In this document: piece after piece, positions 41,179-49,789 of the stretch | Layout: the number at the start of each line of letters is the position of its first letter | Position numbering within the stretch: position 1 is the first letter of the stretch | Assembly: GCF_023703415.1 (NCBI RefSeq) | Contig: NZ_JAGMTU010000003.1 | Location: 62,001-126,000 of the forward strand | DNA: 64,000 nt | Source of the DNA: Microbacterium sp. USTB-Y | Lineage (GTDB): Bacteria > Actinomycetota > Actinomycetes > Actinomycetales > Microbacteriaceae | Direction: 5' to 3' | Program-made: the position numbers and the translations under genes | The notes under the pieces: model-generated | Database searches by the model: none | The model's input: only the letters and a program-made list of their open reading frames with translations | Told to the model about the DNA's origin: nothing

Positions 41179-41817
41179 TCAGACCTCGCGACGCAGCTCG
41201 CGTCCGGCGGCGAAGCGGCTGAGGGCGCCGGTCGCTGCGAGGGCGCGCACCAGCAGCCACCCGAGCACACCGGCGAGCACCGCCCCCGAGACGACCAGGG
41301 TGCCGAGGTAGATCGCGTTGAACTCGACCGACTTCAGGATGTTCGGCGAGCTCCCGTACAGCAGCTCGAAGAGCCAGGCACCGGCAGCGGCGCCCACTCC
41401 GGCGAGGGCCGCGACCGGCAGGGAGAAGCGGCGGTAGAGGAAGATCGCGAAGATCAGCTCGGCGCCGAGGCCCTGCGCGATGCCCTCGAGCACCGTGGAG
41501 ACGCCCCAGATGTTGCCGATCAGCATCGAGACGATCGCCGCGACGAGTTCGACGACGAGCGCCGCGCCGGGCTTGCGGATGACGAGACCGCCGACGACGC
41601 CGCCGAGCAGCCAGATGCCGACGGCGATGCCGCCGAGGCCCGGCGTGAGCCCGTCGGCGGCGGTGAACCAGGCGTACCCGATCGTGTTCCAGACCCAGAA
41701 GACCAGGCCGATCGCGACACCCAGCACGGCGGCGACGACGATGTCGACGACCCGCCAGTTCAGGCGGCGTGCGACCGCCCCGGTGCTCCCGTTGTGTGCG
41801 GTTGCTGTTGCGTGCAT
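41179..41817 (-). CDS. ykoE: ECF transporter substrate-binding (S) component, YkoE-like
   Basis: A 212-residue membrane protein with five or six helices (VVDIVVAAVLGVAIGLVFWV, GGIAVGIWLLGGVVGGLVI, and others). NIWGVSTVLEGIAQGLGAEL is characteristic of the YkoE/PF09819 family, which binds hydroxymethylpyrimidine or thiamine. It is the first gene behind a TPP riboswitch, which strongly supports a thiamine-related substrate. GAGGAGC precedes the ATG at 41817. Confidence 0.9.
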   Translation of the reverse strand: MHATATAHNGSTGAVARRLNWRVVDIVVAAVLGVAIGLVFWVWNTIGYAWFTAADGLTPGLGGIAVGIWLLGGVVGGLVIRKPGAALVVELVAAIVSMLIGNIWGVSTVLEGIAQGLGAELIFAIFLYRRFSLPVAALAGVGAAAGAWLFELLYGSSPNILKSVEFNAIYLGTLVVSGAVLAGVLGWLLVRALAATGALSRFAAGRELRREV

Positions 41818-41827
41818 GACAGTTGCT

Positions 41828-41914
41828 CCTCCCTGCGCCGGCATGATCCGGATCAGGTTCGACGGTCGAAGCGCGATTCGCTCCCTCTCAGCCCGGCTCG
41901 CCGGACTCCCGTGG
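41828..41914 (-). ncRNA. TPP riboswitch (THI element) controlling ykoEDC
   Basis: Read leftwards, the leader has the two conserved thi-box halves: GGGCTGAGAGGG (around 41895-41884) and ACCTGATCCGGATCATGCCG (around 41857-41838), followed by GCGCAGGGAG and then directly the GAGGAGC ribosome binding site. These are the pyrimidine- and pyrophosphate-sensing arms. The short distance to the ribosome binding site suggests translational control by sequestration when TPP is high. A possible -10 TAGGAT lies at about 41929-41934. Confidence 0.95.
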
Positions 41915-42030
41915 TGATCCGCCCATCCTAGCCCCGTGCGGACCCTTCGGCGACCGTCTCGTCACACGGCGAGACGCGGGAACGCCCTGCGATACCGGCC
42001 TCCGACGGGGCCGCCAGATACGGTAGGGGG

Positions 42031-43821
42031 GTGAACAATGACGACGGTCCGGGGGCCGCCCAGGTCGATCCGCAGATCGCCGACGCCGACGCACCCGCTG
42101 TCGACGGCTCCCGCGCGACCGAGGCAGAGGACTCTCCGGCACCCGCGGGAGGAAACGCACCGGAGACCGCAGTCCTGTTCCCCGACGCACCGGAGCGGAC
42201 CGGGGCCGCGTCGCTGTTCCCTCCGCGCGAGGAGGAACCGCTGTTCCCCGCGCTGGACTCCGCCGCTGCTGCACCGCTGTTCGGAGGCACGCCGGATCCC
42301 GCCCCGTCCACCCCGGCGGCCGCCACGAAGGATCCGGCGATCGCGAGCGCACCGGCCGAGGCCACCCCCGTTCTCGCCGCCCCTGCGCGCACCGTCGCGC
42401 CGGAGCCCGTCGCCTCGGCAGCCGCTGCCGCCGCGCCCCGGACGGCCCAGCCGCTGCCCTCCGCATCGCTCGTCCGCGGCCCCGACCGCGCCCCGACGGC
42501 GGCGCTCTCCTGGGTCGACGTCGCCCGCGTCGGCGCAGCCACCGGAGCCGACGCCCCGACGCCGGCCCGCGCACTGCTCGACGACGCCCCCCGGCGCAGT
42601 CTCGCCCGGCCGGCGGTGCTGCTGCCCCTCGCCGGGGTGCTCGCGGTCGCCGTGGCCTACGGCGCCACGACCGCGCTCTGGCCTCTCAATGCGGTGAAGC
42701 CGGTCACCACCGCGGTCGCGTTCCAGCCGGTCCCGGCCGCAGCGGCCGCGACGGCCTGGCCTGCCTCCGGAAGCGCTGCGGTGAGCGTGCAGGGCTTCGG
42801 CACTCTGACGTCCGCCGAGCAGCAGGTGCCGATGGCGAGCATCACCAAGCTCGTCACCGTGCTCGTCGCTCTCGAGAAGCTGCCGCTGAAGCCCGGCGAA
42901 CAGGGGCCGTCCTTCGCGTTCACCCAGGCGGACAGCGACGACTACTGGGACTACCTGCGGCAGGATCAGTCGGCGCTCGATGTTCCCGTGGACGGATCCC
43001 TCACGCAGTACCAGCTGTTCGAGGGGATCCTGCTGGGATCCGCGAACAACTACGCCGATCGTCTCGCCCGAGAGGTGTGGGGATCCGACGAGGGATACGC
43101 GGCCGCCGCGAACCAGTGGCTGAGCCAGCACGATCTCGGCGAGATCCATGTGGTGACTCCCTCCGGGTTCGACTTCGGCAACGTCGCGACCCCGCGCGCG
43201 CTCATCACGCTCGGCGAGATCGCGGAGAAGAACCCGGTGATCGCCGAGATCGTCAAGCAGAAGAGCGTCGAGCTGCCCGGGGCCGGGGTCGTGAAGAACA
43301 CCAACGGGCTGATCGATGATGCGGGCATCGTCGGCATCAAGACGGGCACGATCGGCGACGGCGCCGACACCCGCTACAACCTGCTCTCCGCGAAGGACGT
43401 CACCGACGACGGCGCCACGGTGCGGATCTTCGTGGCCGCGCTCGGGCAGGACACTGACCAGGGCCGCGTCGATGCGTCCCGCGCGCTCTACGCCGACGCC
43501 GAGGCGGCTCTGAAGAACCAGCCGCAGACGGTGTCCCAGGGCGCGGTCCTCGGCACCGTCGACACCGCCTGGGGCGAGAGCTCGCAGGTGGTGGCCGCCG
43601 AGGACGGCCGGGTCGCGCTCTGGAACGGCGCGGCCGCGTCCGCGACGACGAAGTTCTCGCTGGGCGACACGTGGAAGGCCGGCGAGAAGGCCGGAACGCT
43701 CGCGCTCAAGGGCCCCCTGGACTCGACCACGGTGCCGCTCGAGCTGCGCACCGAGCTGAAGGGCCCGAGCCTGTGGTGGCGGCTCACCCACCCGCTCGAG
43801 CTGTTCGGCCTGACGAAGTAG
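42031..43821 (+). CDS. D-alanyl-D-alanine carboxypeptidase-like serine hydrolase
   Basis: A 596-residue penicillin-binding-protein-family (S11-like) enzyme. Residues 1-190 are Pro/Ala-rich and cytoplasmic/disordered; a single membrane helix (VLLPLAGVLAVAVAYGATTAL) follows, and the catalytic domain is outside. SITK with Ser270/Lys273, SAN at 337-339, and KTG at 437-439 are the three active-site motifs. It trims peptidoglycan stem peptides. The GTG at 42031 has TACGGT 6 bases upstream and no Shine-Dalgarno, so it is probably a leaderless mRNA starting with GTG. The long N-terminal tail is unusual for this family. Confidence 0.87.
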   Translation: MNNDDGPGAAQVDPQIADADAPAVDGSRATEAEDSPAPAGGNAPETAVLFPDAPERTGAASLFPPREEEPLFPALDSAAAAPLFGGTPDPAPSTPAAATKDPAIASAPAEATPVLAAPARTVAPEPVASAAAAAAPRTAQPLPSASLVRGPDRAPTAALSWVDVARVGAATGADAPTPARALLDDAPRRSLARPAVLLPLAGVLAVAVAYGATTALWPLNAVKPVTTAVAFQPVPAAAAATAWPASGSAAVSVQGFGTLTSAEQQVPMASITKLVTVLVALEKLPLKPGEQGPSFAFTQADSDDYWDYLRQDQSALDVPVDGSLTQYQLFEGILLGSANNYADRLAREVWGSDEGYAAAANQWLSQHDLGEIHVVTPSGFDFGNVATPRALITLGEIAEKNPVIAEIVKQKSVELPGAGVVKNTNGLIDDAGIVGIKTGTIGDGADTRYNLLSAKDVTDDGATVRIFVAALGQDTDQGRVDASRALYADAEAALKNQPQTVSQGAVLGTVDTAWGESSQVVAAEDGRVALWNGAAASATTKFSLGDTWKAGEKAGTLALKGPLDSTTVPLELRTELKGPSLWWRLTHPLELFGLTK

Positions 43822-43861
43822 GGATCCGCATCCGCCCGGGCGCCGACGATCGGCGACCGCG

Positions 43862-43927
43862 GCGGGAACGGCGGAGCGCTGAGGCGGGAACGACGGAGCG
43901 CCGCGGCCTGAACGACGGAGCGCCGCC
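43862..43927. repeat. 22-base tandem repeat, three copies
   Basis: Units at 43862, 43884 and 43906 share GGGAACGACGGAGCGC with small changes. They lie in the spacer between the convergent hydrolase and ABC genes. Confidence 0.8.
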
Positions 43928-43953
43928 GCCCTGCGGACAGGACGACGGCGCTC
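43918..43953. terminator. Hairpin between convergent genes
   Basis: GAGCGCCG (43918-43925) and CGGCGCTC (43946-43953) can pair across a 20-base loop, 15 bases before the ABC gene stop. Stem short, so moderate confidence. Confidence 0.4.
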
Positions 43954-43968
43954 GTGACGGGATCGGGA

Positions 43969-46251
43969 TCAGGGCTTGTCGCCGCCGTCGCCGAACTCGA
44001 TGCGCGGTCCGTCGGGAGCCTCGACCGCCTCGGTGACGCGCTCGGCGACCGCGACCGGAGCGGATCCGGCACCGGCGACCGAGGCCGCACCGGCCTCGAC
44101 CTCCGACGCGACGGAGCCCTCGACCGGAACCGTGACGGTCCCGGTGACGAGCGCCTCGTCGGCGTCGGTGTCGCTCGCCGCCTGCTCGAACTGCGACTGG
44201 TACAGCCTCCAGTAGGCGCCCTCGGCGGCGATGAGCTGCTCGTGCGTTCCCTTCTCCACGATGTCTCCGTGCTCCATCACGAGGATGAGGTCGGCGTCGC
44301 GGATGGTGGACAGCCGGTGCGCGATCACGAACGACGTACGCCCGTGCCGCAGTGCCGCCATCGCGTGCTGCAGCAGCAGCTCGGTGCGGGTGTCGACGGC
44401 GGACGTGGCCTCGTCCAGGATGAGGATCGACGGCTGCGCCACGAAGGCGCGGGCGATCGTGATGAGCTGGCGCTCACCGGCCGAGACGTTTGAGGCGTCC
44501 TCGTCGAGCTTCGTCTCGTAGCCCTCGGGGAGCGCGTGCACGAAGCGGTCGACGTAGGTCGCCTTGGCAGCCTCGATGACCTCGTCATCCGTCGCGGTCG
44601 AACGGCCGTAGCGGATGTTCTCCCGAATCGTGCCCGCGAACAGCCACGGATCCTGCAGCACCATGCCGGTGCGGGAGCGCAGGTCCGACCGCTCCATCTG
44701 GGAGATGTCCTGCCCGTCGAGCAGGATGCGCCCGCCGCTGAGCTCGTAGAACCGCATGATGAGGTTCACCAGCGTGGTCTTGCCGGCGCCGGTCGGGCCG
44801 ACGATCGCCACTGTCTGTCCCGGCTCGACCCGGAAGGACAGGTCCGTGATGAGCGGGCGGTCCTCGGTGTAGGAGAAGGCGACGTGCTCGAACTCGATGA
44901 CGCCCTTGCCGTCGGTGACGGTGGGTGCGTCCTCGGCGTCGGGATCCTGCTCCTCCGCGTCCAGCAGCTCGAACACGCGCTCGGCCGAGGCGGTGCCGGA
45001 CTGCACGACCGCCGCCATGCCGCCCAGCTCGCTGAGCGGCTGGGTGAACTGCTGCGAGTACTGGATGAAGGCCTGCACGTCGCCGAGGCGGAGCTGACCG
45101 CTCGCGACCATGAGGCCGCCGAGCACGGCGAGGCCGACGTAGGTCAGGCTGCCGATGAAGGTCATGGCCGGCATCATCAGCCCGGACAGGAACTGGGCCT
45201 TGAACGCGGCCTGGTAGAGCTCCTCGTTCTCGACCTGGAACTTGTCCAGCGCGTCCTTCTCGCGACCGAAGACCTTGACCAGGGCGTGGCCCGAGAAGGC
45301 CTCCTCGACACGGGCGTTCAGGCGGCCGACCTTCTTCCACTGGATCCCGAACGCCTTCTGCGAACGCGGTCCGATGACGCCGAAGATCACGCCCATGAGC
45401 GGCAGCGCCACGAGGGCGACGAGAGCCAGCTGCCACGAGATCGAGAACATCATGATCAGCACGCCGACCACGGTGAGCACCGAGGTGATCGCGCCCGACA
45501 GCGACTGCTGCATGGTCTGCGTGATGTTGTCGATGTCGTTCGTGACCCGGGAGATCAGCTCTCCGCGCTGCACCTTGTCGAAGTACGACAGCGGCAGGCG
45601 GTTGATCTTCGCCTCGACGTCCTCACGCAGGCGCCACATCGTGCGCACCATGATGACGTTGATGACATAGCCCTGGATCCAGCTCAGCAGCGCGGATCCG
45701 ACGTAGATCGCGAGCACCGCGGTGATGACCCAGCGCAACTGATCGAACTGGATCCCGTCGCCGACCTTGAACGGGCCGAACGCGGCCACCATGTCGGCGA
45801 ACTGGTTCTGCTTCATGGCACGCAGCTGCTCGACGACCTGCGCCTGCGTGGTGCCGTCCGGGAACCCGGGGAAGCCGTTCTGCGGCTTGGCGAGCTGCAG
45901 CGAGGCGAACCCCTCGTAGATGATGTTCGTCGCGTTGCCGAGAACCTTCGGCGCGGCCACGGAGAGGACGACGCCGAGCGCCCCGAAGATCGAGACCAGC
46001 ACGAACCACACGGCGCTGGGCTTGAGCAGCCCGATCATCCGCTTGAAGCTCGGACCGAACTGATTCGCCTTGCCCGGAGCGGGGCCGTCGAACATGCCCC
46101 CGCCCTGCTGACGCGCCTTCTCGGCCTGCTCGGCCTCTTCCCTCTCGGCGTCGGTCATCTCGGCCGTCGCCGATGATCCGCCGGCGTACTTCGCCCGGCG
46201 GGCCTCCGCGCGCTCGGCGCGTGCGGCCTTCTTGTCCACGTTGTCGCTCAT
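43969..46251 (-). CDS. Heterodimeric ABC exporter, subunit with catalytic Walker B
   Basis: A 760-residue half-transporter: charged N-terminal tail (~65 residues), six membrane helices (about 75-370), ATPase domain (about 405-645), and an acidic/Ala-rich C-terminal tail (~90 residues). Walker A GPTGAGKTT and Walker B ILILDEATSAVD are canonical, but the signature reads VSAGERQ instead of LSGGQ. Its ATG overlaps the upstream subunit's stop as ATGA. The pair therefore forms one canonical and one degenerate ATP site. The insert around residue 120-160 between the first helices is longer than usual. Substrate unknown; multidrug or lipid export is typical. Confidence 0.9.
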   Translation of the reverse strand: MSDNVDKKAARAERAEARRAKYAGGSSATAEMTDAEREEAEQAEKARQQGGGMFDGPAPGKANQFGPSFKRMIGLLKPSAVWFVLVSIFGALGVVLSVAAPKVLGNATNIIYEGFASLQLAKPQNGFPGFPDGTTQAQVVEQLRAMKQNQFADMVAAFGPFKVGDGIQFDQLRWVITAVLAIYVGSALLSWIQGYVINVIMVRTMWRLREDVEAKINRLPLSYFDKVQRGELISRVTNDIDNITQTMQQSLSGAITSVLTVVGVLIMMFSISWQLALVALVALPLMGVIFGVIGPRSQKAFGIQWKKVGRLNARVEEAFSGHALVKVFGREKDALDKFQVENEELYQAAFKAQFLSGLMMPAMTFIGSLTYVGLAVLGGLMVASGQLRLGDVQAFIQYSQQFTQPLSELGGMAAVVQSGTASAERVFELLDAEEQDPDAEDAPTVTDGKGVIEFEHVAFSYTEDRPLITDLSFRVEPGQTVAIVGPTGAGKTTLVNLIMRFYELSGGRILLDGQDISQMERSDLRSRTGMVLQDPWLFAGTIRENIRYGRSTATDDEVIEAAKATYVDRFVHALPEGYETKLDEDASNVSAGERQLITIARAFVAQPSILILDEATSAVDTRTELLLQHAMAALRHGRTSFVIAHRLSTIRDADLILVMEHGDIVEKGTHEQLIAAEGAYWRLYQSQFEQAASDTDADEALVTGTVTVPVEGSVASEVEAGAASVAGAGSAPVAVAERVTEAVEAPDGPRIEFGDGGDKP

Positions 46252-47975
46252 GCGTCCACCCCCAGCTGCGACTCGACGATCTCTCTATAGGTGTCGCTCG
46301 TCTCGAGCAGCTGCTCGTGCGTGCCGACGGCCACCATCGTGCCGCCTTCGAGGACGACGATGCGGTCGGCGTCGGTGATGGTCGAGACGCGCTGCGCGAC
46401 CACGATCTTGGTCACGTGCGGCAGCTCCCGCCACAGCGCCTGGCGCAGCCGGGCGTCGGTGGTGAGGTCGAGCGCCGAGAACGAGTCGTCGAAGACGAGG
46501 ATCTCCGGCTGGTGGACGATCGCGCGGGCGATCGCGAGCCGCTGGCGCTGCCCTCCGGAGACGTTCGTTCCGCCCTGGGCGATGGTCGAGTCCAGGCCGT
46601 TCGGCATCTCCGAGACGAAGTCCCTCCCCTGGGCGATGTCGAGCGCGGCCCACAGCTCTTCATCGGTCGCTTCCTCGCGCCCGTAGCGCAGGTTGGACGC
46701 GACCGTGCCGCTGAACAGGAACGGACGCTGCGGCACGAGCCCGATGCTCTTCCACAGGGCGTCCACGTCGGCTTCGCGCACGTCCGTGCCACCGACGAAG
46801 GCGGCGCCCCCGGTGACGTCGAACAGACGCGGGATGAGCGAGATCAGCGTGGTCTTGCCCGCGCCGGTGGATCCGACGATCGCGACGGTCTCGCCGGGCT
46901 CCGCCGCGAAGCTGATCCCGTGCAGCACCGGCGACTCGGCGCCGGGGTAGGTGAAGGAGACGTCGTCGAAGGCCACGGCCCCCGGAACCGGGAAGGTCGT
47001 GACGCCGTTCTCGGGCCGCGTCATGCTCTGCTCCGCGTCCAGCACCTCGCCGACGCGCTCGGCGGAGACCGCGGCGCGCGGGATCATCATGGCCATGAAG
47101 CTGGACATGATGATGCCCATCATGATCTGCCCGATGTACTGCATGAAGGCGAACAGCGTGCCGACCTCGACCGTGCCGTTGTTCACCTCGATGCCGCCGA
47201 ACCAGATCACGCCCACGATGGTGACGTTGAGGATCAGCATGAACAGCGGGAAGAGCAGGACGAAGAGCGATCCGACGTTGCGGCCGACGACCATGATGTC
47301 GGTGTTGGCGCCGCGGAAGCGCTCCTCCTCGATGCGCTCGCGCACGAACGCGCGCACGACGCGGACGCCGGTGAGCTGCTCGCGCATGATGCGGTTGACG
47401 TTGTCGAGCTTGCCCTGGTAGCTGCGGAACAGCGGGACCATGCGGCCGATGATGATGCCGGCGACGATGAGCAGCGCGGGCACCGAGACGGCGATCAGCC
47501 AGCTCAGGCCGAGGTTGGTCTGCAGCGCCATGATGATGCCGCCGATCGCGAGCAGCGGAGCGGTGATGAACATCGTCGAGCCCATCATCGCCAGCATCTG
47601 CACCTGCTGCACGTCGTTCGTGTTGCGGGTGATCAGGGATCCGGCGCCGAACTGCGAGACCTCGCGCTCGGAGAAGCCGCTCACGCGGCTGAACACGTCG
47701 GCGCGGATGTCGCGGCCGAGGCCCATCGCCGCGCGCGCGGCGAAGTAGGTCGCGATGACCGAGGCGATGATCTGGCCCAGCGAGACCGCGAGCATGAGCC
47801 CGCCGTGCGACCAGATGTAGGCGGTGTCGGCGTTGGCGACGCCCTTGTCGATGATGTCGGCGTTGAGGCGCGGCAGGTACAGCGACGCGAACGCGCTGCC
47901 GAACTGGAACACCAGGACGCCGAGCAGCAACCACTTGTATCGCTTCAGATAGCGGAAGAGGATCTTTCCGAGCAC
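46248..47975 (-). CDS. Heterodimeric ABC exporter, subunit with degenerate Walker B
   Basis: A 575-residue half-transporter: six helices (about residues 15-300) and ATPase domain (about 335-575). Walker A GSTGAGKTT and the signature NVSGGQRQR are canonical, but Walker B is ILVFDDSFSALD, with Asp replacing the catalytic Glu. It is the first gene of the exporter pair. The GTG at 47975 is chosen because AAGGAAG lies 8 bases upstream and the protein then begins VLGKILFRYLKRYKW, the normal N terminus; an upstream in-frame ATG would add 34 unrelated residues. Confidence 0.9.
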   Translation of the reverse strand: MLGKILFRYLKRYKWLLLGVLVFQFGSAFASLYLPRLNADIIDKGVANADTAYIWSHGGLMLAVSLGQIIASVIATYFAARAAMGLGRDIRADVFSRVSGFSEREVSQFGAGSLITRNTNDVQQVQMLAMMGSTMFITAPLLAIGGIIMALQTNLGLSWLIAVSVPALLIVAGIIIGRMVPLFRSYQGKLDNVNRIMREQLTGVRVVRAFVRERIEEERFRGANTDIMVVGRNVGSLFVLLFPLFMLILNVTIVGVIWFGGIEVNNGTVEVGTLFAFMQYIGQIMMGIIMSSFMAMMIPRAAVSAERVGEVLDAEQSMTRPENGVTTFPVPGAVAFDDVSFTYPGAESPVLHGISFAAEPGETVAIVGSTGAGKTTLISLIPRLFDVTGGAAFVGGTDVREADVDALWKSIGLVPQRPFLFSGTVASNLRYGREEATDEELWAALDIAQGRDFVSEMPNGLDSTIAQGGTNVSGGQRQRLAIARAIVHQPEILVFDDSFSALDLTTDARLRQALWRELPHVTKIVVAQRVSTITDADRIVVLEGGTMVAVGTHEQLLETSDTYREIVESQLGVDA

Positions 47976-48178
47976 AGGCGGACTTCCTTGTGGGAGCGGA
48001 CTCCCCGGGGCGGACTCCCGGGAAGATCGGCCGACGAACGGCCACGAAACACCATGCCACGCGGCACGGACATTCACATCCCCCTTGCGACGGATCGACT
48101 CAGATCTTCGCTATGGGCGAAACGAACCCCTGCTCGGACGCGCATTTCCGGATCCGGTTGAGGAACCCGGCGCGGGAT

Positions 48179-48427
48179 TCAGCGCCCCACGATGAGGTGC
48201 GGTCGCGGCCCCTCGAGACGCGCGATCCCGATCTTGACCTCGGTCAGCTCGGTCTCGACGCCGTCGATCCGCGCGGACAGGCCGTCGATCCGCGCCGACA
48301 GCTTGTCGTCGACCCGGTCGATCCGGCGAGCCATCCAGCCGAATCCGGACAGCATGCCGAGACCGAGGGTGATCACGACGCCGAACCCCGTGAGCACCAC
48401 TCCGATGAGCTCCACCGACACGTGCAC
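48179..48427 (-). CDS. Small membrane-anchored coiled-coil protein
   Basis: An 82-residue protein (80 if the second GTG at 48421 is used): one membrane helix (LIGVVLTGFGVVITLGLGML) followed by a coiled coil with a repeated DKLSARIDGLSARIDGVETE heptad pattern. No Shine-Dalgarno is visible and the start is uncertain; the choice of GTG rests on the helix beginning a few residues later. An AGAATA-like box precedes it. Function unknown; similar small anchors are common beside membrane complexes. Confidence 0.6.
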   Translation of the reverse strand: MHVSVELIGVVLTGFGVVITLGLGMLSGFGWMARRIDRVDDKLSARIDGLSARIDGVETELTEVKIGIARLEGPRPHLIVGR

Positions 48428-48551
48428 GCCCCTATTCTGCGCCCTCCGCGATCGCGCCGACAACAACGCTAGCGACGCGCGCGCACCACGACTGCGGAAA
48501 CGCACGATCGGTGCAGAACTCGCTCGCCGGATTGAGTGGGGAGGACGGTCC

Positions 48552-49679
48552 TCAGCTCCAGAGCGGAACGGGCGGCACGTAGTCGCGGGCGGGGGCGGCG
48601 GCATCCTCGGCGAGATCCGCGAGGGTCTGCGGATCCCAGTGCGGGTTGCGGTCCTTGTCGACGAGCTGGGCCCGGATGCCCTCCACGAGGTCCGGGTGAT
48701 GGTGCACGAACCACAGCACCCGGCGGTACTCCCCCGCCAGCGCGTCGCGCACGGAGTCCATCGCCCGGGCCTCGCGCACGGCGTCGAGCGTCACCACGAG
48801 CGCGGTCGGCGCGAGCGATTCGAGGAGGTCGGCGGTCGCCGCGGGTCCGGGCACCGTGCCGGTGGCGCTGGTTCCCGGCGCCTCCTCGGCCGGCTCGGGG
48901 AGCGCCCGGAGGCGCGCCACGATCTCCGGAACGGTGTCGGCGGCGAAGGCCTCGTCGATCCACGCCCGCTGCGCGGACAGCGGGGACGGATCCGGAGTCT
49001 CGTCGAACAGCATCACGATCTCGCTCGGCCCAGTCGGATCCGCGCGGTGGGCGAGCGCATCGCGGAGGGCGTCGATCCGCTCGGACGGCACCCAGAAGTC
49101 GGCGAAACCGGCGTACAACGCATCGGATCCGCTCATCGTCCCGGCGGTCAGGGCCAGGAACTCGCCGAGGCGCCCCGGGGCGCGGCCGAGCAGCCAGGTG
49201 CCGCCCACATCGGGCGTGAAGCCGATGCGCACCTCGGGCATCGCGAGCTGCGAGCGCTCGGTGACGACGCGGATCGCGGCGTGCCCGGCGACGCCGATGC
49301 CGCCGCCCATCGTGATGCCGTCGGCGATCGCGACGATGGGCTTGGGGTATTCCGCGATGGCCGCGTTCATCGCGTACTCCTCGCGGAAGAACTCGACCGT
49401 CTCGGCGCTGCGACCCGCGACGATCTGCGCGTGCAGCTCCCGCACGTCGCCGCCGGCGCACAGGCCGCGCTCCCCGGCTCCGTCGATGAAGACGATCTCG
49501 ACGTCGCTGTCGTCGCGCCACGCGTCCAGCGCGGCGTGCACGGCGCGGATCATGCCGACGTTCAGCGCGTTCAGCGCGCGCGGGCGGTTCAGCGTGATGC
49601 GGCCCAGTGCGCCCTCGGTGCGCACGAGCACCTCGGGTTCGACGGAGGCGGCGGAGGGGGCGTGCTCGACAGTGCTCAC
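48552..49679 (-). CDS. Enoyl-CoA hydratase/isomerase-family protein, 3-hydroxyisobutyryl-CoA hydrolase-like
   Basis: A 375-residue crotonase-fold protein with the longer length and C-terminal extension of 3-hydroxyisobutyryl-CoA hydrolases (valine degradation). GLCAGGDVRELH and ITMGGGIGVAGHA give the two oxyanion-hole glycines; MPEVRIGFTPDVGGTWLLGR includes the catalytic Glu/Asp positions typical of the hydrolase. The start is placed at GTG 49679, with TAACGT 7 bases upstream and no Shine-Dalgarno (leaderless); a GTG 9 bases upstream would fall at the promoter edge. Confidence 0.87.
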   Translation of the reverse strand: MSTVEHAPSAASVEPEVLVRTEGALGRITLNRPRALNALNVGMIRAVHAALDAWRDDSDVEIVFIDGAGERGLCAGGDVRELHAQIVAGRSAETVEFFREEYAMNAAIAEYPKPIVAIADGITMGGGIGVAGHAAIRVVTERSQLAMPEVRIGFTPDVGGTWLLGRAPGRLGEFLALTAGTMSGSDALYAGFADFWVPSERIDALRDALAHRADPTGPSEIVMLFDETPDPSPLSAQRAWIDEAFAADTVPEIVARLRALPEPAEEAPGTSATGTVPGPAATADLLESLAPTALVVTLDAVREARAMDSVRDALAGEYRRVLWFVHHHPDLVEGIRAQLVDKDRNPHWDPQTLADLAEDAAAPARDYVPPVPLWS

Positions 49680-49789
49680 GGAGGCCACGTTACCGCGCGC
49701 AATCAGGCGGAATGGCCCGGATCAACCTGCGTTTTCACTCCCCATCCGGCAGGATAGAGGGGAACTGCCGTATCGATGAGAGGCCGCGG

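Noticed and set aside
43862..43927. Possible CRISPR or iteron array
   Set aside because: Three 22-base units without spacers and with differences; no replication gene nearby. Treated as a local tandem repeat.
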